From: Branchiostoma floridae
Lineage: Eukaryota > Chordata > Leptocardii > Amphioxiformes > Branchiostomatidae
DNA: 64,000 nucleotides
Assembly (NCBI RefSeq): GCF_000003815.2
Contig: NC_049990.1
Span: forward strand, 1,321,452 to 1,385,451
Direction: 5' to 3'
Made by a program: the position numbers and the translations under genes. This document shows, piece after piece, positions 35,601-46,759 of this stretch; position 1 is the first letter of the stretch; each line of letters opens with the position of its first letter. The notes under the pieces were generated by a model. The model had not been told where the DNA came from. It saw only the letters and a list, made by a program, of their open reading frames with translations, and made no database searches.

Positions 35601-36882
35601 TTGACGTTAGTTGCGGATCGAATTGCCGGGAAGCTTCTACCACCGCCTGTACGCTGTATAAAAAGCACGGGATCATTTCTCGTTAACAGCGTCTAGAGAG
35701 TAAGATGTTCACTAATTCAAACTTATACCCAGCCTTTTAGCTTCTTCGGGCTTGATGATGTCCTTGTTATTTTTACATTTGAAAATTATGTAAGTTGCGA
35801 GTTCAGTTTCTTTAAAGCCTATACCGCCCCCCGTCTCGGTCGAGCGCTCTAAACCGCGTGATCATTTCTCTTCCTTACAGCGTATGGGGGAAATAACGGA
35901 CAAGATGATGGACTGGGCTATCATCCGGGAACTTATCATGTCAGAGGTCAACTCCGCTCTGAGGGAATCGTCTGCCACCCGGGAGCTCGTCCGGTCAGAG
36001 GTCAGCAAGGTTCTGAGGGAAACGTCGAAAACGACGAAATCGCTCGTCCAATCACTGATGACGATGCTGAAGGACGGAGATGACTTGGAGAGGGCGGACC
36101 GTCGCGACGATGGTAGGTGCCGTGCTTTGTGTAGCTTCTACAACTGAAGTACTAGGTTTCTGGGTTTTGATGCAGTGTCAGCATCGTGTATGGGTTGTTG
36201 ATAATCTTATCAAATCAAATCAACCAGATATCGATCGATTTACTTGTACACAAATATGTCATATTCTGAATCCAGAGATGGGTTGATCTTGCAATTGATG
36301 TCGATTTATATCCATCCAGATAAAAGATATATGTTCTTCTCTTAATAAGAGAGCAATATGTCACATTTGCTTGTAAATGTTTGTGTTCCCACCTAATTAT
36401 ATTAAATCAGCTTACTTTTGTGTCTGTTTAGGGCAACCTCGTCTAACATTCCCTAGACTGGGGTAGAGTTTTCATTGGCGAGGTGAGTTGCACTGTTTGC
36501 CCCTGTCACTGTTTGTCCCTGTCAGGGATTTAAGTTATTTTAATGGAAAATTATGCGTTAGTGTTCTTCCGTAGGAAAATGTACTTCGTCTTTTTGATGC
36601 TCAACATTTGTAAAGATATGTTGGGAATTATGTTGTGTTTCATGTAAAGTATTGTTTCCTTTTCTACATTATTATGCAGCAACTAGTATGTATTTGCCGT
36701 ATCCTTTCATCGCCCTTTTAAAACACCTCAATGTTTTAAGGCACTTTTTGACAGTTTTGTCTTTTCTATTCGCAGCTTACAGAAAGGATGGTTTTACGGT
36801 CTGCAACACTCCAGTGAGTTTGCTACAGAAAACACGTCGTGACATCGTTGCATCGTTTTCAAGAGTCACTTCTACGTGCTAG
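32674..36882 (+). CDS. Secreted helical protein, three exons, 166 residues
   Basis: Exons 32674-32835 (54 codons, donor GAG|GTGAGC), 35881-36112 (acceptor CTTCCTTACAG, donor G|GTAGGT) and 36776-36882 (acceptor CTATTCGCAG, stop TAG) join in phases 0 and 1. The protein starts MMINRF, then a hydrophobic core APIVLVVAATW with likely cleavage after ATAG, so it is probably secreted. Exon 2 is a run of amphipathic helix built from an 18-residue internal repeat: RELIMSEVNSALRESSAT, then RELVRSEVSKVLRETSKT, then a diverged third unit starting TKSLVQSLMTML. Dibasic RR sites (EKVRRDA, DRRDD, KTRRD) could be processing sites. The last exon has two cysteines (TVCN and the terminal C). Exons 1 and 2 are well supported; exon 3 rests on phase and a good acceptor. 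I recognise no family. A peptide precursor or small helical secreted factor is possible, but no function is assigned. Confidence 0.7.
34180..34400 (-). mobile_element. Penelope-type terminal repeat in intron 1 of the secreted gene
   Basis: Reading minus: GACATCCAGGTAATAAGATA, then the hammerhead-like core, then TTCCAAAATCATATCCAGTT and GCTTGAGTAACTGCTTATGG. Related pieces are at 12440-12850, 30774-30860 and 50880-50955. Confidence 0.6.
34295..34334 (-). ncRNA. Hammerhead-ribozyme-like core
   Basis: Minus strand: CTGACGA, one A, a perfect 7-bp stem AAACAAC/GTTGTTT closing a 13-nt loop, then GAAAC. The best formed of the three cores. Confidence 0.5.
35178..35290 (+). mobile_element. tRNA-derived SINE in intron 1 of the secreted gene
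   Basis: AATGGCGTAGTGGGTAGAGT (A box), a TTGCATT anticodon-like loop and GTGAGTTCGATCCCCGG (B box). It looks like a tRNA-Ala(TGC)-type head, but the ends do not form an acceptor stem. Confidence 0.65.
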
Positions 36883-37052
36883 TATAGTTAATTCTTCTGT
36901 GTTGAACTTCAAGTCATTAGTTTTTATTAGAGATAAGAATCTATTTTTCTGTACCAAATTTCTTGAATCTATGACCTGATGGATCACGGATTTGATTACC
37001 TCTTCTGCTGAGCGCCAGGTCAACCATAGAAGGTGTTTCCACCCACGTGACT

Positions 37053-37148
37053 GTGACGTAAACATTGTCCGCCATGTTGGGTGGTTAAAAGTGGAGGTTA
37101 ATTTGAATGTCTGGCTTTACTAGTTTTAGCATGGTGGCTGTGACGTCA
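37053..37148. promoter_or_regulatory. CRE and YY1-like sites
   Basis: A full CRE palindrome TGACGTCA at 37141-37148, a half-site TGACGTA at 37053, and CCGCCATGTT at 37069-37078. They lie downstream of the secreted gene with no visible start site, so function is uncertain. Confidence 0.3.
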
Positions 37149-37779
37149 CGGTGCGTCACTTGCAAACATCCAATAGTTGACCTGAATTCATGTGAGCAGT
37201 AAAAACATCCTTATAACCACAAGACTGGTTTGAAATGTTGCTTCAGTTATGATGTATTCCATAAAAACTGTAAACCCTCCAGGTTTTCTGTTTGTTTGAG
37301 TTTGTTTGTTTGATTGTTTGTCAATATGTGAGCAGAATAATCAGAGACGTATACCCGACGAGTCATCTTCGATACCGAAGGACTATCAAACAGAAGAGTC
37401 AAAGAGAAGATGTTGACAGATGTTCAGACATACAGAACGTTGTAAGATCAAGCCTTTGGACAAGATCGTCTCACAGGCATCATTACACGAAGGTAATAGC
37501 CAAGCAGATGTTAGGTGGAGGATAATGGTGTTAAATGCCTACAGGAATTCCTTTATTCTCCAAGCAACTAGTTTATCGGACATTTTTGTCGGACATTGGG
37601 CATAAAATCTGTCAAAAAGAGAGCCATACAAAACACCTAAAAAGTTCAAAACCAGCCGGAGCCGAACGTCTGATTGGAGAACAGACTTCTCTAAGAGTCG
37701 CCGGGCCGAGCAGTAGGAGACGTGAGAATGACAGATAAGACGATAAGAATGCCGACTACCATCCAAGCTGTTTGCAGAT

Positions 37780-37865
37780 TAGGCCACTTTGATTTGATTA
37801 CATGGGTGACGTCCTCTGGGAACCCCTAAACTGATGCGAGTGTGAAAAAAAGTTTGGCCTAAAAG
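37780..37865 (-). mobile_element. MITE family M1, end fragment
   Basis: AGGCCACTTTGATTTGATTA followed by GACGTCCTCTGGGAACCCC is the reverse of the right end of 11932-12336. Confidence 0.65.
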
Positions 37866-38193
37866 ACTTGCCTTCATTCTGAAATCTGCGTGATCAGGCA
37901 AATTACATGTAAGTAAATGACCAAAATCACACAGAGTAAACCGAACAATAGATTCTTCATTTTTTCACCTCGGAATTTACAAAATGGAATTCAGTATTCT
38001 ATGGCATCTTTTATATATTATTTGTGCTTTTTTTATTATAAATCTACAACACATATTCGCTAACTTTGCAGCTGCTTTGTACGATTTAAAGTCGGGTTGT
38101 AAAGTTTCTCAAACAGCCGAAAATATATGCGGGGTGGATGTCATCTACATAATCAACATGGATGGACATCCCAGGTTACTATACACATTTTTG

Positions 38194-38552
38194 TCACGCG
38201 GCGGCCATGATGGATCTAAAACGAGTCCAATGAGGCAAACAAAAGACTGTCCATCACAATTAGCAGTTCAACCAATGATAGCATGGAAATTAGAAAATTG
38301 ACCAATAAGAGAATGGCTGCATGTCCGTCACATATTTGCATTATTATGTTTTTATTTTGCATATCTTAAGGGACTATGGGATCAGTCTACGCTCCTCTAA
38401 ATTACTACATCTTTCGGTGCATAAAACTAGTTATAATATTTATCATTTGATCTTATATTGTGAAAATGTGTGTGGTTTGGGGAAAAACTAAATGGGAGCT
38501 GATTTTAGAAATAACTTTTGTCTGTTTGGTCTATCATGGCCGCCGCGTGAGA
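38194..38552. mobile_element. MITE with CG-rich inverted ends
   Basis: CACGCGGCGGCCATGAT at the left and its exact reverse complement ATCATGGCCGCCGCGTG at the right are about 355 bp apart. The similarity continues loosely inward (CAAACAAAAGAC / CAAACAGACAAAAG). No transposase. Confidence 0.7.
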
Positions 38553-39685
38553 GAGGCGTATATGGGTCACTCAGATTCCATCAAACAGAACTTAATCAGA
38601 ATCTCTGATCTGTGACGTAGTTTGACGTCACACACGCATTCCTTGCCAACTGTCTTGATCCCATTGACGTATGACACAAGATCACAAATCCTATATACAT
38701 CCGATTTAAATCAGATTTATATTCAGGTCCTTAATTGCCTAAACCGAGCAGAGAATTCTGTTAACTGTTCATTCAGTCTGTCTTTTCTTCTATAGTCGTG
38801 TTCTTTACAATAAATGATTTAAAACGGCATCCACAGAGTCTCTTTGTTTTTACTTGTACGAGTGATATAGACAGCGCAAGTAATACAAAATTGTTGTAGA
38901 GAATATCTTAAGTTTTCTAACCCGCCGGTTTCCTTTGCAAGATCACCTAATTGTTTGTTTTTTAGACACTCATCTATTAGTAAGAACCTTAAACCGGCCC
39001 GTAACAAACTCTACAGGTATTTAGGAGGTTGAGTGTAGTCTTGAACCTAACATGGTTGAGTGATGGTTGCATCGGCATGTCGGTTTATGCATTTCTCCTT
39101 TCTCCAGCCAGAGTGGCTCCAACAGTCTCTGGTCACTGCTTACAAATGATGCCAATATTAGAAATTAGAATATTAGAAATTTGTGGAAGGCTAATTATAA
39201 TCAACAATTGACCAGAGAGTTAGCCTGGCAGACATGGCCCTGTTAGTCCCTATAGAAAACACTTTCCGACTGAATAACCCCTCTTATAAATTATCAGGCC
39301 TATTTGGGCCAATTTGTTTTTCCCAGTTTAACGGAGACCAGTGACGTCATCATAGCCCGTTTCTATGTAATGGTCTCAATGATTAAGGATTCCTTTTATT
39401 TTTGCCTGCGCTTTTAAGAGCTTTTTTATTGCAATGTACAAAGATACATCTAAACACCAAATGAGAGACACAAAAAGCGGTCAATGACCGCATGCGTTCT
39501 TCACATCATTCCAGTTCAGAAATAAAATGCCCAAACCTGTACCACTTACTTACTACCTCAAGAGCTACCTACCACTCTTACATCACGGCCATGGTATGTG
39601 CAGAGTTGTCAACAACGGTATTTCCCCCGCAGTGCCGGGTACAAAATTAATTCTAATCAATTCATGGAATCATCAACAAACAAAC

Positions 39686-39850
39686 AGACACACACACGGA
39701 TACACACACACACACATACACAAACACACACACGGATACACACACGCACACACACACACACACGCACACACGCGCACACACACGCACACACACACAGATA
39801 CACGCATACATACAGACACACACGCACACACACACACACACGGATGGATA

Positions 39851-39891
<41 letters not shown>

Positions 39892-40035
39892 ATACACACA
39901 CAGACACACACACACACACACACGGATACACACACACGGATACACACACACGGATACACACACACGGATACACACACACACACGCACATACACACGAACA
40001 CAAATTATATAGACAAATGCACACACGCGCGCGCG
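39686..40035. repeat. (CA)n-rich tract, about 350 bp
   Basis: CACACA interspersed with GGATACA and GCACAC units. All six-frame open frames here are low-complexity artefacts. Confidence 0.95.
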
Positions 40036-40454
40036 TGGTTTAGAGTTATGCCTTTTGCTCTGTGGTTGCCTTTTTTTTCGTGTAGACTTAGAGGCAAAAG
40101 ACGACAGTCTCTAAAAGATAAGTCACAGATGAGCTCTTAAAAACAAGAATTATAAGCTCTTAAAACCGTCCACAAGACAACCTTAAGACATAGCGGAACT
40201 CTGAAAGATGCGACTTAAAAGACCTTTAAAAGTATGACTCAGGCTTAGTTGAACTTTCTTACTTGACTTTTAGCAAAGGTCGCCCCCTGGCTCCCTGAGG
40301 GATTAGACAGGATTCTCCATAATGGACCTTCAAAGTGTCTGTCTGGTTTCTCACATATAGGCCACATGATCAGGGGTTAACGGATTGTAATGAGCGCTGG
40401 AGATGCGAGTGGCGCTTCCGGGAAGTACCTGACCTGGTTGGCAAATGTAGCGTG

Positions 40455-40690
40455 AGGTTAGGGTTAGGGTTGGGGTTGGGGTTATGGTTAGGGTTGGGGT
40501 TATGGTTATGGTTATGGTTAGGGTTAGGGTTGGGGTTGGGGTTGGGGTTGGGGTTAGGGTTAGGGTTGGGGTTGGGGTTGGGGTTGGGTTGGAGTTGGGG
40601 TTGGGGTTGGGGTTGGGGTTAGGGTTAGGGTTAGGGTAAGGCTATGGGTCAGGGTTAGGTGTTATGTTTGGGTTAGTGTTAGTGTCCACA
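40455..40690 (+). repeat. Interstitial telomere-like repeat
   Basis: About 235 bp of (TTAGGG)n degraded to TTGGGG, TTATGG and TTGGAG variants, G-rich on the plus strand. TTAGGG is the chordate telomere unit. Runs such as GGGGTTGGGGTTGGGGTT could form G-quadruplexes. Confidence 0.9.
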
Positions 40691-40835
40691 GCGCGACCCT
40701 TTCTTTCAAAATTCTATCAGATTACCGTGGCCCACAAGAGTGACACTTTTTCGCGTTTCGCATTAAAATGTGCGTGTTTCTTTTGTAACATATTACAACG
40801 CCATCAGGGCGGAATTTACCGTGTTACGCTCTAGA

Positions 40836-41062
40836 TGTGCGGTATGTGTGTGGGTGTGTGCCTGTGTGTGTGTCTATATATGTGTGTGTGTGTGTGTCCA
40901 TGTGTGTGCGTGTCTATGTGTGTATGCGTCTATGTGTGTGCGTGTATATGTGTGTGCATATGTTTGTGCTTGTTTGTCTATGTGTGCGTGTGTCTATGTG
41001 TGTGTGTGTGTGTCTATGTGCGTGAGTGTGTGTCTTTGTGTGCGTGTGTCTATGTGTGTGTA
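40836..41062. repeat. (GT)n-rich tract
   Basis: GTGTGT with TCTATGTG/TGCGTG interruptions, opposite in strand sense to the CA tract at 39686-40035. A short TC run follows at 41065-41080. Confidence 0.95.
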
Positions 41063-41089
41063 TCTCTCTCCTCTCTCTCTAATAATACT

Positions 41090-41232
41090 ATAATAAGTAC
41101 TAATGCTACTACTACAACTACTACTACTACCACCACCACCAATAGAACTACAAATGCTACTAAAATTCGTACTAATACTACCACTACCACTATACTACTA
41201 CAAACAAGTACATGCACTACCACTGATATATT
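41090..41232. repeat. (ACT)n trinucleotide-rich tract
   Basis: Imperfect ACT/ACC/AAT units over about 140 bp. Confidence 0.85.
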
Positions 41233-41330
41233 ATAAGTCCCTGTGCTTCAGACAGTTGAAAACATTTTTTTTGATTGACTAATTTATTGATTAATTAACT
41301 GATAAGGACAGAACCCTCGCCCCCCGGGGC

Positions 41331-41352
41331 TGACCTTGAGGTGCCAAGGTCA
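41331..41352. promoter_or_regulatory. Everted nuclear-receptor half-sites
   Basis: TGACCTTG and CAAGGTCA are perfect reverse complements separated by AGGTGC. Each is an extended AGGTCA half-site of the ERR/SF1 type. No gene start is visible nearby. Confidence 0.35.
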
Positions 41353-41969
41353 CAATCCAACAGCCAAACAACCGACTTATTCATAAATCATTGACTAAAA
41401 TTCACAACAAAACAAATAACGTTATCAAAACTGCAGAACTAATATATGTCTAACGTTCATTGTTACCAAAGAACGGGTATGTGCAGGGTAAGTTCAGTTA
41501 TCAAAGCCACACCTGAATTTGTAAATTACTTAAAGTATAAATTCCTTAAGACATGTAGAGAACAAACAGTTTTCAAACTGTTGTAAATTCTTCAAAAGTT
41601 ATATTGTTCGCAAATACACACACACACACACTCACCCCGCTGCACTCACGACAGAAAGTGCCAGAAGTACCATTTTCTTACAAAACCTTGGTATACGCAA
41701 CCGCTACTCAAATACCAAATATCGTGACATTTCACCCACACCTGCTCGAGTTATTGATTGACCTACATATTGGGACACACACAAATTTTCCAACCAAAAC
41801 ATAACCTTCTTGGCGAAGGCAATAAGAAGCTTGCTAAGATAAAGATAGTCCCAAACCATATTTCAGGGCCGTTGGTTCTTATCCAATGTGTCTATGGTAC
41901 CGCCTTTACCTACCCAACCGAAGTCAGATACCCATTTTAAAGCCTTTCCCAGTGTCATAAAAACGATAG

Positions 41970-42045
41970 CATGACATGACTCGAACCCAGGACCTCTGGG
42001 TTCCGGGCCACACAACCTACAGTTATGCCACACGACCCCACGTAT
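41970..42045 (-). repeat. tRNA-like SINE head, reversed
   Basis: CATGACTCGAACCCAGGACC (B box reversed) and ACAGTTATGCCACACGACC (A box reversed). The body probably extends left to about 41870. Confidence 0.6.
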
Positions 42046-42837
42046 GGAGAATGGTAAAGTGATTTGTAAACCATTGTATCGTGCAATGAAATGCTTTGTT
42101 CGAAATTTAAATATTTGACTGGCTGATTCAAATAATAATCTGCAGGCTTCTGTGGACTTTCTAAAGACCTCTTTAAACTTGAACTTGTTACGGAACATTG
42201 CTCTTACGATGATGGAATAATGTGTAATTTGATATTCCAGGCTAATTCTTTTAATTCACTTTCTTTCTTTTAACTGAGTTGGATTGTCACACAGACCTAG
42301 AGACTGTTGTTCAGATTGTATGAGGAACAGAATATATTTCAAGATGGCTTCCCTACGTCCTCCTATAGAGCTATTTTAAACTTTATCAATAAACTTTATT
42401 ACAGATCACAAACCACTACAGTCAGGGAAAGAAAACATTGTGTTTACACCCTGCATTGGTATAGTTTTTATAGTTATAGTTTTTAAAAATTATTCATCAA
42501 TTTAAAATATACCACGAACACATTGATGAGGCAAGAAAATGCGCAAGAAATGTTCGAAACTTATCACACTGACGTGTTGTACAGTTCAATGGCACAGTGT
42601 ACGAAAGAGTTCTGTAGGCACATTGATTGTGTGGGGGCTTAACGCATCGCCCTTCAGAACCCTGGCGGAGTTGTCAGGCAATTAAACTTTAAACATCTCA
42701 AGACAACACCTGTCAATATGCCTATAGGGGGCTATAAGAGAGATGGGGCCTCCCACTACATGTATGTTATAGGTTAGAGTTTGCAACCCAACAAAATCGT
42801 GTGATGGTTCTGTGCATGTGGATATCTTTTTCTTATT

Positions 42838-42975
42838 AGGTCACACTGATATGATATATGGATGACATCCGCGCGCGCATTAATTTTTGCATGTTCTTAA
42901 AACAAATCGTGGCCACATGTCGCCCAATAGCATTCCTGGTCAATCAAAAGTTTAGGCTCCCCAGGGTAAGGGGAC
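42838..42975 (+). mobile_element. MITE family M1, left half
   Basis: AGGTCACACTGATATGATAT, then GATGACATCCGCGCGCGCAT and CCTGGTCAATCAAAA, as in 6409-6871. The right half is missing. Confidence 0.65.
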
Positions 42976-43599
42976 CACAGCGCCCCGGTATGTCGCAGCC
43001 TAAAGCGAAAAGGCGCAAAAAATAGAGGAAAGTCTTCCAGCGGTCAACAACTTTTAAACTGCCTTCTTTATGTCAACAGAAGTCCTGTAAACACATTCGT
43101 CTCCAAATGGAATGGCACAATACGCAAAATTTGTCCGGTAAAAGTAATGATGAAACGACACAAGGTAATCAGAAATGGCATACTTCACCCCAAAGGCATA
43201 TAAGCCAATACCTCAGTCTCTCGAGCTCTTGGTATGAAAAGAACCAAAAAATCTCTTTTCAACCATATAAGATTTATCTAAACTCTCATACAGTTTGAAT
43301 ATTGATATCGGGCACCTTGACTTTGAAAAGTCATTTTCCAAATCAAAAACAGCGACGCCTGCAATTCTTTGCAGTTTAACCTGGCTGTGCGCTAGCATAA
43401 TTTCCTTTCTTATTTATCATGTCTTTGTCTGAGTCCCTGCATATCGAGTTATAGACATGCAGGGGCTGGCATTCGTTAGAGAAGTAAAGAATTCTAGTAT
43501 CTTTCACAACCTAAGGCGACAAGCGTTTCTTAAAAGCCCCTCTTAGTAGTACCCTATTACCTTACCTTCGCAGCCTGCAGACCACCATTAAGTAAAGTA

Positions 43600-43760
43600 C
43601 TCCTCGCCCGGACCGAGCGACAACATAAGCGTCGCCATGGGAGCTATCTCTCCCGGACGACAGGCCAAACGTTGCCATGGAAACGCCCTAAATATTGACC
43701 CGAACGCTGCAAGGCCGCACCCGGGGTTCGGGAGATGCGCATGCGCTGTGTAGCCCACTT
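43600..43760. promoter_or_regulatory. GC-rich island with RFX X-box and NRF1 site
   Basis: A CpG-rich patch in AT-rich surroundings. GTTGCCATGGAAAC (43671-43684) is a near-perfect RFX X-box, and TGCGCATGCGC (43736-43746) is a perfect NRF1 palindrome. X-boxes control ciliary genes and NRF1 marks housekeeping promoters. No coding exon was found beside it. Confidence 0.45.
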
Positions 43761-43896
43761 GAAGTCCCGGGATGTTTGATCAGCGGCTGTTCAGCAAACG
43801 TGTGTAAATCTGCTTAAAAGCAGTTCAAAAACCCAGGGGAGGTCAGGGAGGAAACAATAACAAACGTAGCAACGTTCTACGGGGAAAAGAACGCTA

Positions 43897-44029
43897 TCTT
43901 TGTGTGTGCGTGCGCGTGTGTGTTGTATACGTGTGTGTTTGTGTTTGTGTGTGTGTGTGAGTGTATGTGTGTGTGTGAGTGTGTGTGAGTGTGTGTGTGT
44001 GTGTGTGTGTGAGTTTGTGTATGTGTGTG

Positions 44030-44069
<40 letters not shown>

Positions 44070-44087
44070 AGTTTGTGTATGTGTGTG

Positions 44088-44118
<31 letters not shown>

Positions 44119-44168
44119 CGTGTGCCTGTGTGTCCGTCTATTTGTGTGTGTGTGTGTGAGTGAGTGTA
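43897..44168. repeat. (GT)n-rich tract
   Basis: About 270 bp of GTGTGT with GAGTGT and GTTTGTGTATGT interruptions. Confidence 0.95.
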
Positions 44169-45599
44169 AAATGTCTTTACTAACGTTGGTGTTGAGAAAG
44201 ACACTAAGGACGAAAGCTATGGTACGTTCGGAGATCGACCCAAATCGACCGTAAATTTCGCGTTTCTAACCTTGGATAGAAAACTTCCTCCTTCCCTTGT
44301 AAAGTCGATAGAAAGCCTACACAAGAATCACCCACCAAAATATCTTCTCACGACAAATGACAAACAACTACAAAAGAACTTACATGTCTCGTGAATTCGA
44401 ACATCTCAGTCATGCCCGGTACGTGCTGTTAAGTGTATTTTCCCATTTATACCCTACTAGAACAACCCTTAACTGCAGTGCTGACATACCAACATCCAGA
44501 CGACGTCGTCTATAAGTGTCTACCAGCCCCTCGGGTCTAAGATATCCTGATCCCATCTTAACTGCACAGGGTTGAAGACGTCTTTAGTGTCGTAAGAAAA
44601 CCTCTTAACCTTCTAAGACGACGTGCGAAGAATCTTAAAACTCAAGAAGTAAGCGAGAGGGTCCCAGTAGGTCTGGGTAATGCGCAATCTATATTTCAAA
44701 TTAGGCAATATATATTCTGCATCGTGATATCGCAGTGACAACATTTTAGCCTAAAACGTGCCTAATGTTGACTTGTATTGGGCTGGTATTATAAGTAAGC
44801 AAAACATTGTAGCTGACCAATAGTTTAAACTACGTGCCTAACGTTATTTTTGTAACATAAGCACATAGACTTAAACAAACAGTTGGCAGATAAGAGAGCT
44901 AACACACGGATACATTTATTCCAACGTCACTTGTTGAATAGCTGAGCTGATTTCCCCGTACATTGAACCAGTATTATGCCATATAGTATACATAGTGTCT
45001 ATCTCGTGTATCATATACAGTACATCCAATGTAAGCTATGATTACATGTAGCTGCACATGCACGGTTCTTAAGTGGAGTTTGGCTGCCAAATTGTACAGA
45101 AGTCCTTGTATCTATACTACTACGTCTCAGACACCGACTTAAATCACCTTAAGGTATACTCAAGTGACCCCCAAGAAAGCCCTACCTGCTGGAGCCACGT
45201 GATTCGTTCCCACGCTGAAATTATAGATTTTCTTTCTTGATTGATACATGTGTACCTGACTAAAACATGGCGAATCGTTTCACCTGCATTCCACGCTTCA
45301 ATCCGCCATGTCTGTTCCACTGACAAGGTGTACAAAGTGCTACCGCTGCCGCGTACGTGTGTGTAAACTTATATACATATCCCTCCCCTAAGTTATGCAT
45401 TCGCCCAGTTTATACCTATTCGACTGTCTAAAACAGAGCCAGTCTTAACACAAATCTTACCTGTATCTTCAAGTTTCGATCAGCTGTCTCTAAGCTCCTC
45501 CAGGTGCGCCAAGTCACCTTGTTCAGCCCACACACCTGTGAACAGGTGAAGCCATCATACCTGCCGTCAGTCCAGAGTTATAAACTTCCCGCACAGTTC

Positions 45600-46740
45600 A
45601 TTTACAGCAGGCGAACAAACCCGTCGCTTGGTGCGGTTTGTGTGCTCGGCTGTTTGTTCTCGCACCTTGTGTGGACCCGGGGCAAACATGGCGTGTTTGC
45701 TGGGGGCTTGTGGGGGCAGGTTGGGCCGCTTTGTGGCAAAACACGCTACTTCGCCATATCGTAGAAACTACCCGCCCAAACTTGAGTTTTGTATGGCAGG
45801 GGGTTGTGTATTGCCGTGTGTATTGCGGTGTTGTAGTGGTAGGTTTGGATGTACGTATCCATGTTTGGCGGCACGCAGGCCTAATCTCCAAGCAGATCCT
45901 ACGGTAGCATAAGATAGAATCAAAAGGTGCCAGAGGAGTGAAGCCGGCTTAGGAGTTTGTTTCGCTATCGCGGCTACATGGCAATTGTAAACTTCTTGGC
46001 TGACTACACTCCTTGACCAGTTTAGTACTATCTTATGCTATTGCAGGATCTGCTTGGAGATTCGTGAGTACTTGTGGCGACAGTATCCATGTTCGGCAGC
46101 ACGCAGGCCCTCCTTTGTCTGAAAACGCACGCTGCTGGACATATCGAGGAAACGGGACGCACCCTGGATTATTTTGGGCACAGGCCATTGACATGACTTA
46201 AGTTGATATTAAATTAAGTAAGCTATCATTTACTAGGTGGCTATGACAACTTTAGACAAACTTTCAGAAATGTTGTGCGTGTACATATGAAATCCAAAGA
46301 ATACGCACTGATTTGCGATAAGATGTGAACAACGCTTCTGAGTGGTGGGGTTTAGCCCATTGACTTGTGTATGTACGTACTACCTTTTTTGCTAGGTGGT
46401 TATTACAACTTAAGACAAACTTTCAGAAACGCTAGCTGTTAGTCTATGAAATTCAAAGGAAAGAGCTGATTTGCGATAATATGATATGAACAACGTTTTT
46501 GTATGGCGGGGTCCGGGTTAGCCTACTGCCAACATTGTCATTGTGTAGATTATTTAATTTGCGGTGTTCTTTTGACAAGTTTGGCCGCCTTTGTCACAAA
46601 CTTGCCGTCCCTTCAAGAGGGAACACGCTACTTTCTGATAACGCGGAAACAACAAGTTGGGCTCCACGTGGGGCTTGCATATTTCCGCAAAATTGGTCTT
46701 TGGTGGGGTTGCTGTGACGATTCCCTTTGTTAGAAACTTC
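45600..46740 (+). repeat. Diverged local repeats around a MITE
   Basis: TATCCATGTTTGGCGGCACG (45856) and TATCCATGTTCGGCAGCACG (46084) flank the MITE at 45883-46062. GGCAAAACACGCTACTTCGC, CTGAAAACGCACGCTGCTGG and GGGAACACGCTACTTTCTG at 45740, 46120 and 46620 look like three diverged copies of one unit. Frames here are GC-rich but unsupported. Confidence 0.45.
45883..46062. mobile_element. Palindromic MITE family M3, copy 1
   Basis: AATCTCCAAGCAGATCCTAC and the reversed right end AATCTCCAAGCAGATCCTGC form long inverted ends. Other copies: 54392-54582 and 60384-60529. Confidence 0.8.
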
Positions 46741-46759
46741 GGTCATTTCCTAAACAAAA

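Noticed and set aside
39527..40140. Long overlapping open frames on both strands
   Set aside because: They lie in CA/GT microsatellite and encode only HTHTHT or VCVCVC; low-complexity artefact. The same applies at 3794-4100, 40770-41236, 43791-44204 and 48550-48933.
40335..40622. 95-residue frame rich in GLGLGL
   Set aside because: Translation of the telomere-like repeat.
45598..45912. Overlapping 86-97 residue frames on both strands
   Set aside because: GC-rich diverged repeat region next to a MITE; frames on both strands are equally open.
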